A DNA stretch of 64,000 nt from Actinomycetospora cinnamomea (GTDB lineage: Bacteria; Actinomycetota; Actinomycetes; Mycobacteriales; Pseudonocardiaceae): the NCBI RefSeq assembly GCF_003096675.1, contig NZ_QEKW01000005.1:62001-126000 (forward strand), in the 5' to 3' direction. Below, piece after piece: positions 40,192 through 48,363 of this stretch. Every line of letters starts with the position of its first letter. The stretch's first letter is position 1. The position numbers and the translations under genes were made by a program. The notes under the pieces are model-generated. The model was not told the origin of the DNA and did no database searches. It saw nothing but the letters and a program-made list of their open reading frames with translations.

Positions 40192-41646
40192 TCAGCGCGG
40201 CCGGCGTGCCCGGCGCGCGACGAGGACGGCGAGACCGGCTCCCCCCAGCAGCGCCATTGCCCCCGCGGACCCGATCAGCGCCACCGTGCGCGATCCGGAG
40301 TGTGCATCCCGGGTGTTGCTCAGGTCGACCCGCCCCGCCTCGGCGGGCGACGCCGTCGCCGGATCGGTGCCGGTGAACTCGTCGGGGCGCACGTCGGCCA
40401 CCGCGGCGACGGGGTCGACCGTGCCCGCGCCCACCGCGTCGTCGTGGCCCGCGGCGGGAGAGGCGGCGGGGCGGTCGGCCGAGGACGTCACGCGCGCCAT
40501 GACCTGGCGGGCGTCGAGCCCGGGGTAGCGCGCCCGGACCAGGGCGACCACGCCACTGACGTAGGGCGCGGAGAAGCTCGTGCCCTCGACGGGGATCGCC
40601 TGGTCGGCGCCGATCGGGACGATGCGGTCGACCACGCCCGGGCCGGCCGGGTCGAGCGAGACGATCTCCGAACCCGGCGCGGCGAGCGAGACCCACGGCC
40701 CGCGCAGACTCTGCGGCGCGGGCAGGCCGTCGCGGCGCGTGTAGCCGACCGAGAGCACGTCGTCACCGAACCAGGCCGGCGCCACCACCTGCCCGGAGCT
40801 CTCGCCCGCGGGTCCCTGGACGCACGCGCCCGACCCGGCGTTGCCCGCGGCCGCCACGACGACGACGTCGGCGTCGACCGCGGCGCGCACCGCGGCCCGC
40901 AGCCCCGCGAGCGCCCGGGGCGCGTCGGCCGTCGGCACGCAGGCAGCCTCGGAGATGTTGATGACTCCTGCGCCGAGCCGGACGGCGCGCAGCACCGCCT
41001 CGGCGAGGGTCGCGACGTTGCCGCCGCCGGCGGTGGTCGAGCCGTCGGGCGCCGTGGTCGCCACGGTGGCGCTGGACTGGCGGATCGAGAGCACCCGCGC
41101 GTCCGGGGCGACACCGACGAAGCCGGTCGCCGGGTCCGGCGCCGCGGCGATGATCCCGGCGACGAGGGTGCCGTGGCCGTCGCAGTCGCGCAGCCCGGTC
41201 TCGTCGGCCACGAAGTCGCCGCCGTCGACGAGGCGCCCGGCGAGCCGCGGGTGGCGGCTGACGCCCGTGTCGATCACGGCCACGGTCTGGCCGGCCCCGC
41301 GGGTGAAGCGCCAGGCGTCGGTGAAGCGCAGGCGCTGCTGCGACCAGGGCGCGCCGGGGATGACGGCGTCGCCCCCGCCGACCGAGGTCACGCACGCCAC
41401 CCGGGGCCGCACGCCGGGCAACGGTCGGGGCTCGGGGTCGAGGCCCGCGAGCGCGGCGGGGTCCGGCGGCGGGGGCACGGGGGCTTCGCCGGGCGCGGTG
41501 GGCGCGGTGGGCGCGGTGGGCGCGGTGGGCGCGGTGGGCGCGGCGACCGCCGCCGGGACGACGGGCACGAGCAGCGCGAGCACCACCGCGACCGCCACCG
41601 TGACCACCGTGGCCACCACGGCCACCCGGCGCCCGCGGATCTCCAC
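40192..41646 (-). CDS. mycosin-like S8 (subtilisin family) serine protease
   Basis: 484 aa from GTG 41646. Signal/anchor helix VVATVVTVAVAVVLALLVPVV, then a Pro-rich AP-T repeat tail, then subtilase triad Asp126 (VAVIDTGVSRHP), His158 (DCDGHGTLVAGIIAA) and Ser357 (EGTSFSAPYVSGVV). A C-terminal membrane helix (TVALIGSAGAMALLGGAGLAVLV) and Arg-rich end match mycosins (MycP) of ESX/type VII secretion, which are anchored facing outward. No ESX genes are in the window, so it is an orphan copy. The AP-T stretch is encoded by a 9-bp tandem repeat (41492-41545). Confidence 0.85.
   Translation of the reverse strand: MEIRGRRVAVVATVVTVAVAVVLALLVPVVPAAVAAPTAPTAPTAPTAPTAPGEAPVPPPPDPAALAGLDPEPRPLPGVRPRVACVTSVGGGDAVIPGAPWSQQRLRFTDAWRFTRGAGQTVAVIDTGVSRHPRLAGRLVDGGDFVADETGLRDCDGHGTLVAGIIAAAPDPATGFVGVAPDARVLSIRQSSATVATTAPDGSTTAGGGNVATLAEAVLRAVRLGAGVINISEAACVPTADAPRALAGLRAAVRAAVDADVVVVAAAGNAGSGACVQGPAGESSGQVVAPAWFGDDVLSVGYTRRDGLPAPQSLRGPWVSLAAPGSEIVSLDPAGPGVVDRIVPIGADQAIPVEGTSFSAPYVSGVVALVRARYPGLDARQVMARVTSSADRPAASPAAGHDDAVGAGTVDPVAAVADVRPDEFTGTDPATASPAEAGRVDLSNTRDAHSGSRTVALIGSAGAMALLGGAGLAVLVARRARRPR
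41492..41545. repeat. 9-bp tandem repeat in the mycosin gene
   Basis: Five perfect copies of GGCGCGGTG and one variant, 54 bp, in frame, encoding an Ala-Pro-Thr repeat in the extracellular linker. Whole-codon units allow copy number to change without a frameshift. Confidence 0.9.
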
Positions 41647-41821
41647 GCGCCGATCGTAGGTCGCGCGGCGGGCGCCGGGGGCCCGTTCGGGCGCACCGGT
41701 GCGTGTGGCGCACGGTCGCCGTGGCACAGCCGACCGCGGGGTGCGTCCACCCTTCTGGCTCAGCGTTCCGACTTGTCGTCTCTCTCCGTCACCGCAAAGC
41801 TGACCTCGGGAGGAGGAGACG

Positions 41822-42790
41822 ATGACCGCGACGACGACGCGTGACGCGAACCTGCCCGGGGGCGGACCGGTGTCACGCTGGTCCCCCCGCCGGTGGGCCC
41901 ACCACCGCTACCTCTGGTGGGCGGGCGCGCTCCTGGTCGGTGCGCTCGCCGCGGCCGTCGCCATCGCCCGGGACACCTCGCCCGAGCCGGGCATCCACGA
42001 CACCGGCGCCCTCGCGGTGCTGGCCACGGTCGGCCTGCTCTCGCCGTTCCTGCTGGTGGGGCTGTGCATGAGCCTCTCGTCCGCGGTGCGACGGCGCGTG
42101 CACGACGACGTCCGCACCCACGGGGTCGGCCGGCCCGTGCGCAGCGAGGTGCCGCGGCGCGAGCCCGGCGCCCCGGCGTGGCCCCCGCCCCGCGAGGAGG
42201 TCCTGCTGCGCGTCGAGGTCGACCGCGTGCCCGACGCCGCCCGGGTGGTCGAGCGTGCCGTGCGGAGCGGGCGCCACCGCAGGATCGAGAGCTCCGCCGG
42301 GGATCTGCGCCTGCGCTCGGGGCGGGGGTGGCTGACGGCCACCGCCCGCGACGGCACGGTGCGCCACCGGGCCGAGCGCCGGGGGCTGCCCGAGCCCTAC
42401 CGCGCCCGGTGGGAGCTCGTGCTCGACGGGCGCCGCCTGCACGTCGACGTGCGGGGCCTGCAGGACCCGCCGCGGCGCACGCTGCTCGAGCCCGACGGCA
42501 CGGCGTGGCTGCTGCAGATGGGCATCCCCTCCCTCGTCGACCAGGTCCGGGGGCGACGCGCGGCCCGGCTCCACCCGCACGGACGCCTGCCCGAGGAGCT
42601 CGCCCCGGACGCGGCCGCCTTCGTCCTCTGGTTCGTCTGCGAGCTCGAGGAGCACCTGGCGCGCGTACGCAGCTACGGCCAGGAGGTCGGTGCGATGCGC
42701 CGCGACGAGGTCGCCGAGGCCTGGGCCGGCTGGCCGCCCCCCGGCCGAGCCGCCGAGACCGTCCCCGACGACGAACGGGCGAACGCATGA
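41822..42790 (+). CDS. hypothetical two-TM membrane protein, paralogue A
   Basis: 322 aa from ATG 41822. Opening RWSPRRWAHHRYLWWAGALLVGALAAAVAIARDTSPEPGI forms the first helix; LAVLATVGLLSPFLLVGLCMSL is the second. A cytoplasmic or wall-side domain follows, with the repeated patterns VRRRVHDDVRTHGVGRPVR, RRGLPEPYRARWELVLDGRRLHVDVRG and DPPRRTLLEPDGTAWLLQMG. I do not recognise a family. It overlaps the next gene by 4 bp, whose product shares its layout, so the pair arose by tandem duplication. Confidence 0.7.
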   Translation: MTATTTRDANLPGGGPVSRWSPRRWAHHRYLWWAGALLVGALAAAVAIARDTSPEPGIHDTGALAVLATVGLLSPFLLVGLCMSLSSAVRRRVHDDVRTHGVGRPVRSEVPRREPGAPAWPPPREEVLLRVEVDRVPDAARVVERAVRSGRHRRIESSAGDLRLRSGRGWLTATARDGTVRHRAERRGLPEPYRARWELVLDGRRLHVDVRGLQDPPRRTLLEPDGTAWLLQMGIPSLVDQVRGRRAARLHPHGRLPEELAPDAAAFVLWFVCELEEHLARVRSYGQEVGAMRRDEVAEAWAGWPPPGRAAETVPDDERANA

Positions 42791-43734
42791 CCACGACCCT
42801 CGGCCCCCTCCGCCCCGTTCACGGCGGACCCGCGCCCCGCTGGTCGCCGCGACGCCTCGGGCACCACCGCTACCTGTGGTGGCTCGGTGCCCTCGTGCTC
42901 GCCGCGGTCGCGGCCGCGATCGCGGTCGGTCTCGACGCCTCGCCGGAGCCCGGGATCCCCGACGACGGCGCGGTCAACGTGCTGACCGCCGTCATCCTCG
43001 TGAGCCCGTTCCTGCTCTGGGGCCTGATCCACCAGTTCGTCTCGGCGGTGCGGCGGCGGGTGCGCGACGACGTCCGCGAGTACGGCGTCGGGCAGCCGGT
43101 GCGGTTCCGCCCGCCCGGGGCGGACGACGCCGCGGCGGGGGTCCGCTACCTGATCGACGTCGACCACGCGCCGGCGGCCGTCCTCGTCCGCGACTCCCGC
43201 GAGCGCGGCGGGCCCGTCGCGCGTCTCGAGCACGGCGAGCGGCGGCTGCGGCTGCGGATGCGGGCGGGCGTGATGACGGCGGGCGACTCCTCCGGCCCGG
43301 TCTTCACGGCCCGCCGCTCGGGACCCGCCGGACGCCGCTCCTGGGAGATCACCGCCGACGGTGCACGCCTGCGTTTCGAGGTGCGCGGCGGCCACCCCGT
43401 CCCGCGCCGCACGCTGGTCGACGCCGAGGGCGTGGCCTGGCTCGTGCGGATCGGGCGGCCCCGGGCCGGCGGGCGCGGGCGCGTCCACCCCGACGCCCGC
43501 GTGCCCGAGCGTCTCTCGCCCGCCGGGGCCGCGTTCTGCGTCCTCGTGCTCGCCGAGCTCGACGCGAAGATCCGGGCCGCGCGCGACGCTCCCCTCACCG
43601 GCGGCAGCGGGGACGGGGACTCGTCGTGGACGGACACCGGCAGTTCCGACTCCGGCGGTGGAGACGGCGGGGGCGGCGGTGGCTCCGGCGGGGACGGTGG
43701 CGGAGGAGGCGGCGGAGGAGGTGGCGGTGACTGA
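42787..43734 (+). CDS. hypothetical two-TM membrane protein, paralogue B with Gly-rich tail
   Basis: 315 aa from ATG 42787, coupled to paralogue A (ATGA). The N-terminal part matches A nearly step for step: RWSPRRLGHHRYLWWLGALVLAAVAAAIAVG, SPEPGIPDDGAVNVLTAVILVSPFLL, VRRRVRDDVREYGVGQPVR. The domain has RRSWEITADGARLRFEVRGG and PRRTLVDAEGVAWLVRIGRP. It ends in Ser/Asp and a long Gly-only run (GGGGGGGGGGGD), which paralogue A lacks. Function unknown; divergence between copies suggests separate partners. Confidence 0.7.
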   Translation: MTTTLGPLRPVHGGPAPRWSPRRLGHHRYLWWLGALVLAAVAAAIAVGLDASPEPGIPDDGAVNVLTAVILVSPFLLWGLIHQFVSAVRRRVRDDVREYGVGQPVRFRPPGADDAAAGVRYLIDVDHAPAAVLVRDSRERGGPVARLEHGERRLRLRMRAGVMTAGDSSGPVFTARRSGPAGRRSWEITADGARLRFEVRGGHPVPRRTLVDAEGVAWLVRIGRPRAGGRGRVHPDARVPERLSPAGAAFCVLVLAELDAKIRAARDAPLTGGSGDGDSSWTDTGSSDSGGGDGGGGGGSGGDGGGGGGGGGGGD

Positions 43735-43814
43735 CCGCGCGGGGCCGGTCCCGGTGCGTCACGGGCTGATTCGATCGAGACGCCTCCGGCCTGCGATCGC
43801 CTAGGCTCGTCGCC

Positions 43815-45479
43815 GTGACCCGTCCGGTGATCCTGACCGTCGACGACGACCCCGGCGTCTCCCGCGCCGTCGCGCGCGATCTGCGCCGCGAGTACGGCGA
43901 GCACCACCGCATCGTGCGCGCCGAATCCGGGCCCGCGGCGCTCGAGGCGCTGCGCGAGATCGCGCTGCGCGGCGAGCAGGTGGCGGTGATCCTCGCCGAC
44001 CAGCGCATGCCGCGAATGACCGGCGTCGAGTTCCTCGAGCGGGCGATGGACCTGTTCCCGCGGGCCCGCCGCGTGCTGCTCACGGCCTACGCCGACACCG
44101 ACGCCGCGATCACCGCGATCAACGTCGTCGACCTCGACCACTACCTGCTCAAGCCCTGGGACCCGCCGGAGGAGAAGCTCTACCCGGTGGTCGACGCGCT
44201 GCTCGCCGCGTGGCGGGAGGCGCCCGACCGGCCGGCGGCCTCGATCCGCATCGTCGGGCACCGCTGGTCGTCCCGCTCCTACGAGCTGCGCGACCTCGTG
44301 GCGCGAAACCAGCTCGCCTACGAGTTCCTGCGCGTCGACGAGCCCGAGGGCGCCCGCCTGCTCGAGGCCGCGGGTGTCGGCGCCGATCGCCTGCCGGTCG
44401 TCGTCACCGCGGACGGGCAGGCGCTGGTGGAGCCCAGTGACGGGGAGGTCGTCGCGGCGGCGGGGCTCGCGACCAGCGCGACGCAGGCCGTGTACGACCT
44501 CGTCGTGGTCGGTGGCGGGCCGGCCGGGCTCGGCGCCAGCGTCTACGGCGGCTCCGAGGGGCTGCGCACGGTGCTGGTCGAGTCGCGCGCCACGGGAGGA
44601 CAGGCGGGCACGTCGAGCCGCATCGAGAACTACCTGGGCTTCCCCAACGGCGTCTCCGGCGACCAGCTGACCACACGTGCGCGACTGCAGGCCGAGAAGT
44701 TCGGCACCGAGGTCATCACCACGCGCACGGTCACGGCGCTCGAGCCGCGCGGGCGGGCCCGGGTGGTGCGCTTCGACGACGGCACCGAGATCACCGCGCA
44801 CGCCGTGGTGCTGGCCACCGGCGTCTCGTACCGGATGCTGGACTGCCCGGGCCTCGACGAGCACACCGGGCAGGGCGTCTTCTACGGCGCCGCGGCCACC
44901 GAGGCCAGCGCGTGCGCGAACCAGGACGTCTACGTGGTCGGCGGCGCGAACTCCGCGGGGCAGGCGGCGATGAACTTCTCCCGGCACGCCCGCCGGGTGG
45001 TGATGCTCGTGCGCGGGCCGTCGCTCGAGGCGTCGATGTCGAGCTACCTCATCGACCAGATCCGGGCCAACCCGCGCATCGAGGTGCGCACCTGCACCGA
45101 GGTCGTGGGGGCTTCCGGCACCGACCACCTCGAGAAGCTGACGTTGCGTGACAGGAACAGCGGTGACGAGGAGACGGTCGAGGCCTCGTGGCTCTTCGTC
45201 TTCATCGGCGCCGCGCCGCGCACCGACTGGCTCGAGGGCGTGGTGGCCCGCGACGGTCGCGGGTTCGTCCTCACCGGGTCCGACCTGCCGCGGCGGCCCG
45301 AGGAGAAGGGCCCGCCGGGATGGGAACCGGAGCGCGATCCGTTCCACCTGGAGACCTCCGTGCCCGGGGTGTTCGCCGTCGGCGACGTCCGGGCCGAGTC
45401 GGTCAAACGCGTGGCGTCCGCGGTGGGTGAGGGCGCGATGGCGGTGAGTCTGGTGCACCGATGGTTGGAGAACGGATGA
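43815..45479 (+). CDS. response regulator fused to a thioredoxin-reductase-like FAD/NAD(P)H domain
   Basis: 554 aa. Residues 1-125 are a CheY-like receiver: ILTVDDDPGVSRAVARDL, phospho-acceptor Asp62 in VILADQRMPRMTG, and the conserved Lys of LLKPWDPP. A linker domain of about 100 residues resembles a thioredoxin-like fold. Residues 228-554 form a TrxR-like flavoprotein with GGGPAGLGASVYGGSEGL, a second GGANSAGQAAMNFS and GVFAVGDVRAESVKR. The redox CxxC is absent (CAN at the expected place). It may be a signalling or cyclic-nucleotide-linked redox sensor. It overlaps the histidine kinase gene by 4 bp, so the two form a pair. Confidence 0.87.
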   Translation: MTRPVILTVDDDPGVSRAVARDLRREYGEHHRIVRAESGPAALEALREIALRGEQVAVILADQRMPRMTGVEFLERAMDLFPRARRVLLTAYADTDAAITAINVVDLDHYLLKPWDPPEEKLYPVVDALLAAWREAPDRPAASIRIVGHRWSSRSYELRDLVARNQLAYEFLRVDEPEGARLLEAAGVGADRLPVVVTADGQALVEPSDGEVVAAAGLATSATQAVYDLVVVGGGPAGLGASVYGGSEGLRTVLVESRATGGQAGTSSRIENYLGFPNGVSGDQLTTRARLQAEKFGTEVITTRTVTALEPRGRARVVRFDDGTEITAHAVVLATGVSYRMLDCPGLDEHTGQGVFYGAAATEASACANQDVYVVGGANSAGQAAMNFSRHARRVVMLVRGPSLEASMSSYLIDQIRANPRIEVRTCTEVVGASGTDHLEKLTLRDRNSGDEETVEASWLFVFIGAAPRTDWLEGVVARDGRGFVLTGSDLPRRPEEKGPPGWEPERDPFHLETSVPGVFAVGDVRAESVKRVASAVGEGAMAVSLVHRWLENG

Positions 45480-46927
45480 CCACGTCCACCCCGGACAAGC
45501 TGACCCGCGACGAGCTGCGCGGGCTGTTCCTGTTCGAGTCGCTCTCCGACGACCAGCTCGACTGGCTCGCCGGGCACGGCGACGTCGTCGCGTTCTCCGC
45601 CGGCGAGGACGTCTGCCGCGAGGGCGACCCGGCCCGCTGTTTCTGGGTGCTGCTCACCGGCGAGCTCGCGATGATCCAGCGCATCCGCGGTGACGAGGTC
45701 GAGACCACCCGCACCTCCCAGCGTGGCGCCTACGGCGGGTCGATGCAGGCCTACATCCCGAGCGCCGACCAGACCTACCAGGCCACGCTGCGCGCCACGC
45801 GGGACTCGACGTTCCTCGCGCTGCCGGCCACCGAGTGGGCCGAGGCGCTCCGCAGCTGGTTCCCGCTGCCGATCCACCTGCTCGAGGGGCTCGTGGTCGG
45901 CATGCGCCGCACCTCGACGATCACCAGCGAGCGCGAGCGCCTGCTCGCGCTGGGGCAGCTCTCGGCGGGCCTGACCCACGAGCTGAACAATCCGGCGGCG
46001 GCCGCCCAGCGGGCCACCGAGTCGCTGCGCAGCCGCGTCGCCGGCATGCGCCACAAGCTGGGGCTGCTGGCCTGCGGCAAGCTGGACGGCGAGATGGTCG
46101 CGCAGCTCGTCGAGCTGCAGGAGGACGCGGTCAACCGGGCCGAGACCGCGCCGGAGCTCTCGGCGCTGGAGGCCTCGGACGCCGAGGACGAGCTGGGTGA
46201 CTGGCTCGACGAGCGCGGCGTCGGAGGTGCCTGGGACCTCGCGCCGGTGCTGGTCGCGGGCGGGCTCGACGCCGAGTGGCTCGACAAGGTCGAGCGCGCC
46301 GTGCCCGCGGGCTCGATCGAGGCGGCGGTGCGCTGGATCGCCTACGCCGTGGAGACCGAGACGCTCATGGGCGAGATCACCGACGCCACCGGGCGGATCG
46401 CGACGCTGGTCGGTGCCGCGCGGCAGTACTCCCAGCTCGACCGCGCACCGTTCCAGGAGGTCGACCTGCGTGACCTGCTGAAGTCGACGCTGGTGATGAT
46501 GAACCGCAAGCTCGAGGGCATCCGCGTGGTCAAGGAGCTCGACCCCGACCTGCCGCGGATCCCGGCCTACGCCGCCGAGCTCAACCAGGTGTGGACCAAC
46601 GTCATCGACAACGCCGTGGCCGCCATGCGGTCGCACGGCGACGGCTCCGGGACGCTGACCATCCGTACGCGGCGCGACGGGCCGAACGCCATCGTCGAGA
46701 TCAGCGACACGGGGCCCGGCATCCCGCCCGACGTGCGCCCACGGATCTTCGAGCCGTTCTTCACCACGAAGGACGTCGGCGAGGGCACGGGCCTGGGGCT
46801 GGACATCTCCTGGCGGATCGTGGTCAAGAAGCACCACGGCGACATCCGCGTCCGCACCGGTCCCGAGGGGACGACGTTCGAGATCTGCCTGCCGCTCGAG
46901 GGCCCGGCGCGCGAGCCGGGGCCGTAG
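45476..46927 (+). CDS. sensor histidine kinase with N-terminal cyclic-nucleotide-binding-type domain
   Basis: 483 aa from ATG 45476, overlapping the fused regulator by 4 bp. Residues 20-140 form a CRP-like beta-roll (FLFESLSDDQLDWLAGHGDVVAFSAGEDVCREGDPA). A helical dimerisation segment has phospho-acceptor His168 in LSAGLTHELNNPAAAA, followed by about 190 helical residues, and the HATPase_c domain has NQVWTNVIDNAVAAM, SDTGPGIPPDV and GTGLGLDISWRI. There are no membrane helices, so the kinase is soluble. It probably phosphorylates the receiver of its partner, with a nucleotide or redox signal as input (inference). Confidence 0.9.
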   Translation: MTTSTPDKLTRDELRGLFLFESLSDDQLDWLAGHGDVVAFSAGEDVCREGDPARCFWVLLTGELAMIQRIRGDEVETTRTSQRGAYGGSMQAYIPSADQTYQATLRATRDSTFLALPATEWAEALRSWFPLPIHLLEGLVVGMRRTSTITSERERLLALGQLSAGLTHELNNPAAAAQRATESLRSRVAGMRHKLGLLACGKLDGEMVAQLVELQEDAVNRAETAPELSALEASDAEDELGDWLDERGVGGAWDLAPVLVAGGLDAEWLDKVERAVPAGSIEAAVRWIAYAVETETLMGEITDATGRIATLVGAARQYSQLDRAPFQEVDLRDLLKSTLVMMNRKLEGIRVVKELDPDLPRIPAYAAELNQVWTNVIDNAVAAMRSHGDGSGTLTIRTRRDGPNAIVEISDTGPGIPPDVRPRIFEPFFTTKDVGEGTGLGLDISWRIVVKKHHGDIRVRTGPEGTTFEICLPLEGPAREPGP

Positions 46928-46940
46928 CGGCCCGGGGCGT

Positions 46941-48350
46941 TCACGCCGGGCGCGGCGCCGGCACGATGTTCGCGTTGCGGTGCAGCACGTTGTCCGGGTC
47001 GTACTCGGCCTTGATGCTCGCGAGGCGCTCGTACTTGCGGGCTCCGTAGGACGCGCGCACCCGGTCGGGCTCGGGGTCGGTCATGAAGTTGACGTAGCTC
47101 CCGGCGTCGGCGGCGAACGGCCGCAGGTCGCGCCAGAGCGACCGCACCCAGGCGCGGTCGGCGGCCATGCCCTCGGCGTCCGGGGCGATCGCGTCCATGT
47201 TGACCGCGTAGCGGCTGCTGCGGCGCCCGCCGAAGGCGGTGGCGTCGTCGTCCACGTCCGCGAACGCACCCCCCAGGGGGAAGATCGGGACGAGGCTCAG
47301 GGGCGAGGTCCGGGCGGGCAGGGCCCCGGTGAGGACGTCGATCGCCTCGTCGGTGAGCTCGTCGAGGAAGAGCGCCTTGTTGTAGGCGTGCACCACGCCG
47401 TAGGGGGCCGCCTCGTCGAGCATCGACTGCAACCCGATGTAGGGCAGCTCGGCGACGGACTCGCACAACGGCGGCAGCGCGTCCCGGGCCGGCGCGAGCA
47501 GCTCCGCGTGCGCTCGCGCCCCGGCGAACCCGGCGACGAGCAGGGCGATCCCCGGGGTGAAGTGGTGGGCCTCCGGGACGAACGGCGCGGGCGGTGCGTC
47601 CAGGGCGGCGATGAGGGCACCGGCGTCACGGGGCAGGCCGTCGGCCACGTCCCGCGCCACCCGCAGAGCCGGTCCCCCGCGCGCCAGCTCCCAGAAGAGG
47701 AAACCGAGCTGCACCGTCGGCCCGACGGCGTGGAGGCGGAACTCGAACTCGGTGACGACGCCGAAGCTGCCGCCGCCACCGGTGAGCGCCCAGAACAGGT
47801 CGGGATGCTCGTCCGGGGCGGCCCGCACGGTACGCCCGTCGGGGAGCACCACCTGCGCGGCCGCGAGGTTGTCGATCGCCAGCCCGCACCGGTGGGTCAG
47901 CCAGCCCATCCCCCCGCCGAGGGTCAGTCCCCCCACCCCGGTGTGGCTGACGGTCCCCCCGGTGACCGCGAGACCGTGACGCTGGGTCGCGGCGTCCAGG
48001 TCGGCCTGCCGGGCGCCGCCTCCGCACCGGACCCGGCGGCCGACCGGGTCGACGACGGCGTGGACCATCGGTGAGAGGTCGATGGTCAGCCCGCCGTCCG
48101 GCACCGCGTTGCCCGCGTAGTTGTGCCCCCCGCCGCGCACGCCGACCTCCAGACCGGACTCCCGGGCATGGCGCAGGGCGGCCGCGACGTCGTCGGCCGT
48201 GCGGCACCGGGCGATCAGGGCGGGCCGGTGATCGACGGCCGCGTTCCAGACCGAGCGCGCGCTGTCGTAGTCCGGGTCTCCCGGCCGGACGACGTGCCCG
48301 CCGAAGCGGCGGGCGAACGTGCCGTGATCGGGGCAAATCGTGCTGGTCAT
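46941..48350 (-). CDS. FAD-linked oxidase of the BBE/6-HDNO family
   Basis: 469 aa from ATG 48350. PCMH-type FAD-binding domain: VGVRGGGHNYAGNAVPDGGLTIDLSPM, with the His of GGGHNYAG that is flavin-linked in the family, then TGGTVSHTGVGGLTLGGGMGWLTHRCGLAIDNL and FWALTGGGGSFGVVTEFEFRLH. The C-terminal BBE domain ends SYVNFMTDP, YERLASIKAEYDPDNVLHRNANI. Such enzymes oxidise sugars, alcohols or alkaloids and often lie in secondary-metabolite or degradation clusters. The adjacent BTAD regulator, 14 bp upstream of its start and on the same strand, may be co-transcribed. Confidence 0.88.
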   Translation of the reverse strand: MTSTICPDHGTFARRFGGHVVRPGDPDYDSARSVWNAAVDHRPALIARCRTADDVAAALRHARESGLEVGVRGGGHNYAGNAVPDGGLTIDLSPMVHAVVDPVGRRVRCGGGARQADLDAATQRHGLAVTGGTVSHTGVGGLTLGGGMGWLTHRCGLAIDNLAAAQVVLPDGRTVRAAPDEHPDLFWALTGGGGSFGVVTEFEFRLHAVGPTVQLGFLFWELARGGPALRVARDVADGLPRDAGALIAALDAPPAPFVPEAHHFTPGIALLVAGFAGARAHAELLAPARDALPPLCESVAELPYIGLQSMLDEAAPYGVVHAYNKALFLDELTDEAIDVLTGALPARTSPLSLVPIFPLGGAFADVDDDATAFGGRRSSRYAVNMDAIAPDAEGMAADRAWVRSLWRDLRPFAADAGSYVNFMTDPEPDRVRASYGARKYERLASIKAEYDPDNVLHRNANIVPAPRPA

Positions 48351-48363
48351 GGCTCCTCCTGCC

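Noticed and set aside
41492-41545. CRISPR-like array
   Set aside because: Units are 9 bp, contiguous and coding, without spacers; it is a coding tandem repeat.
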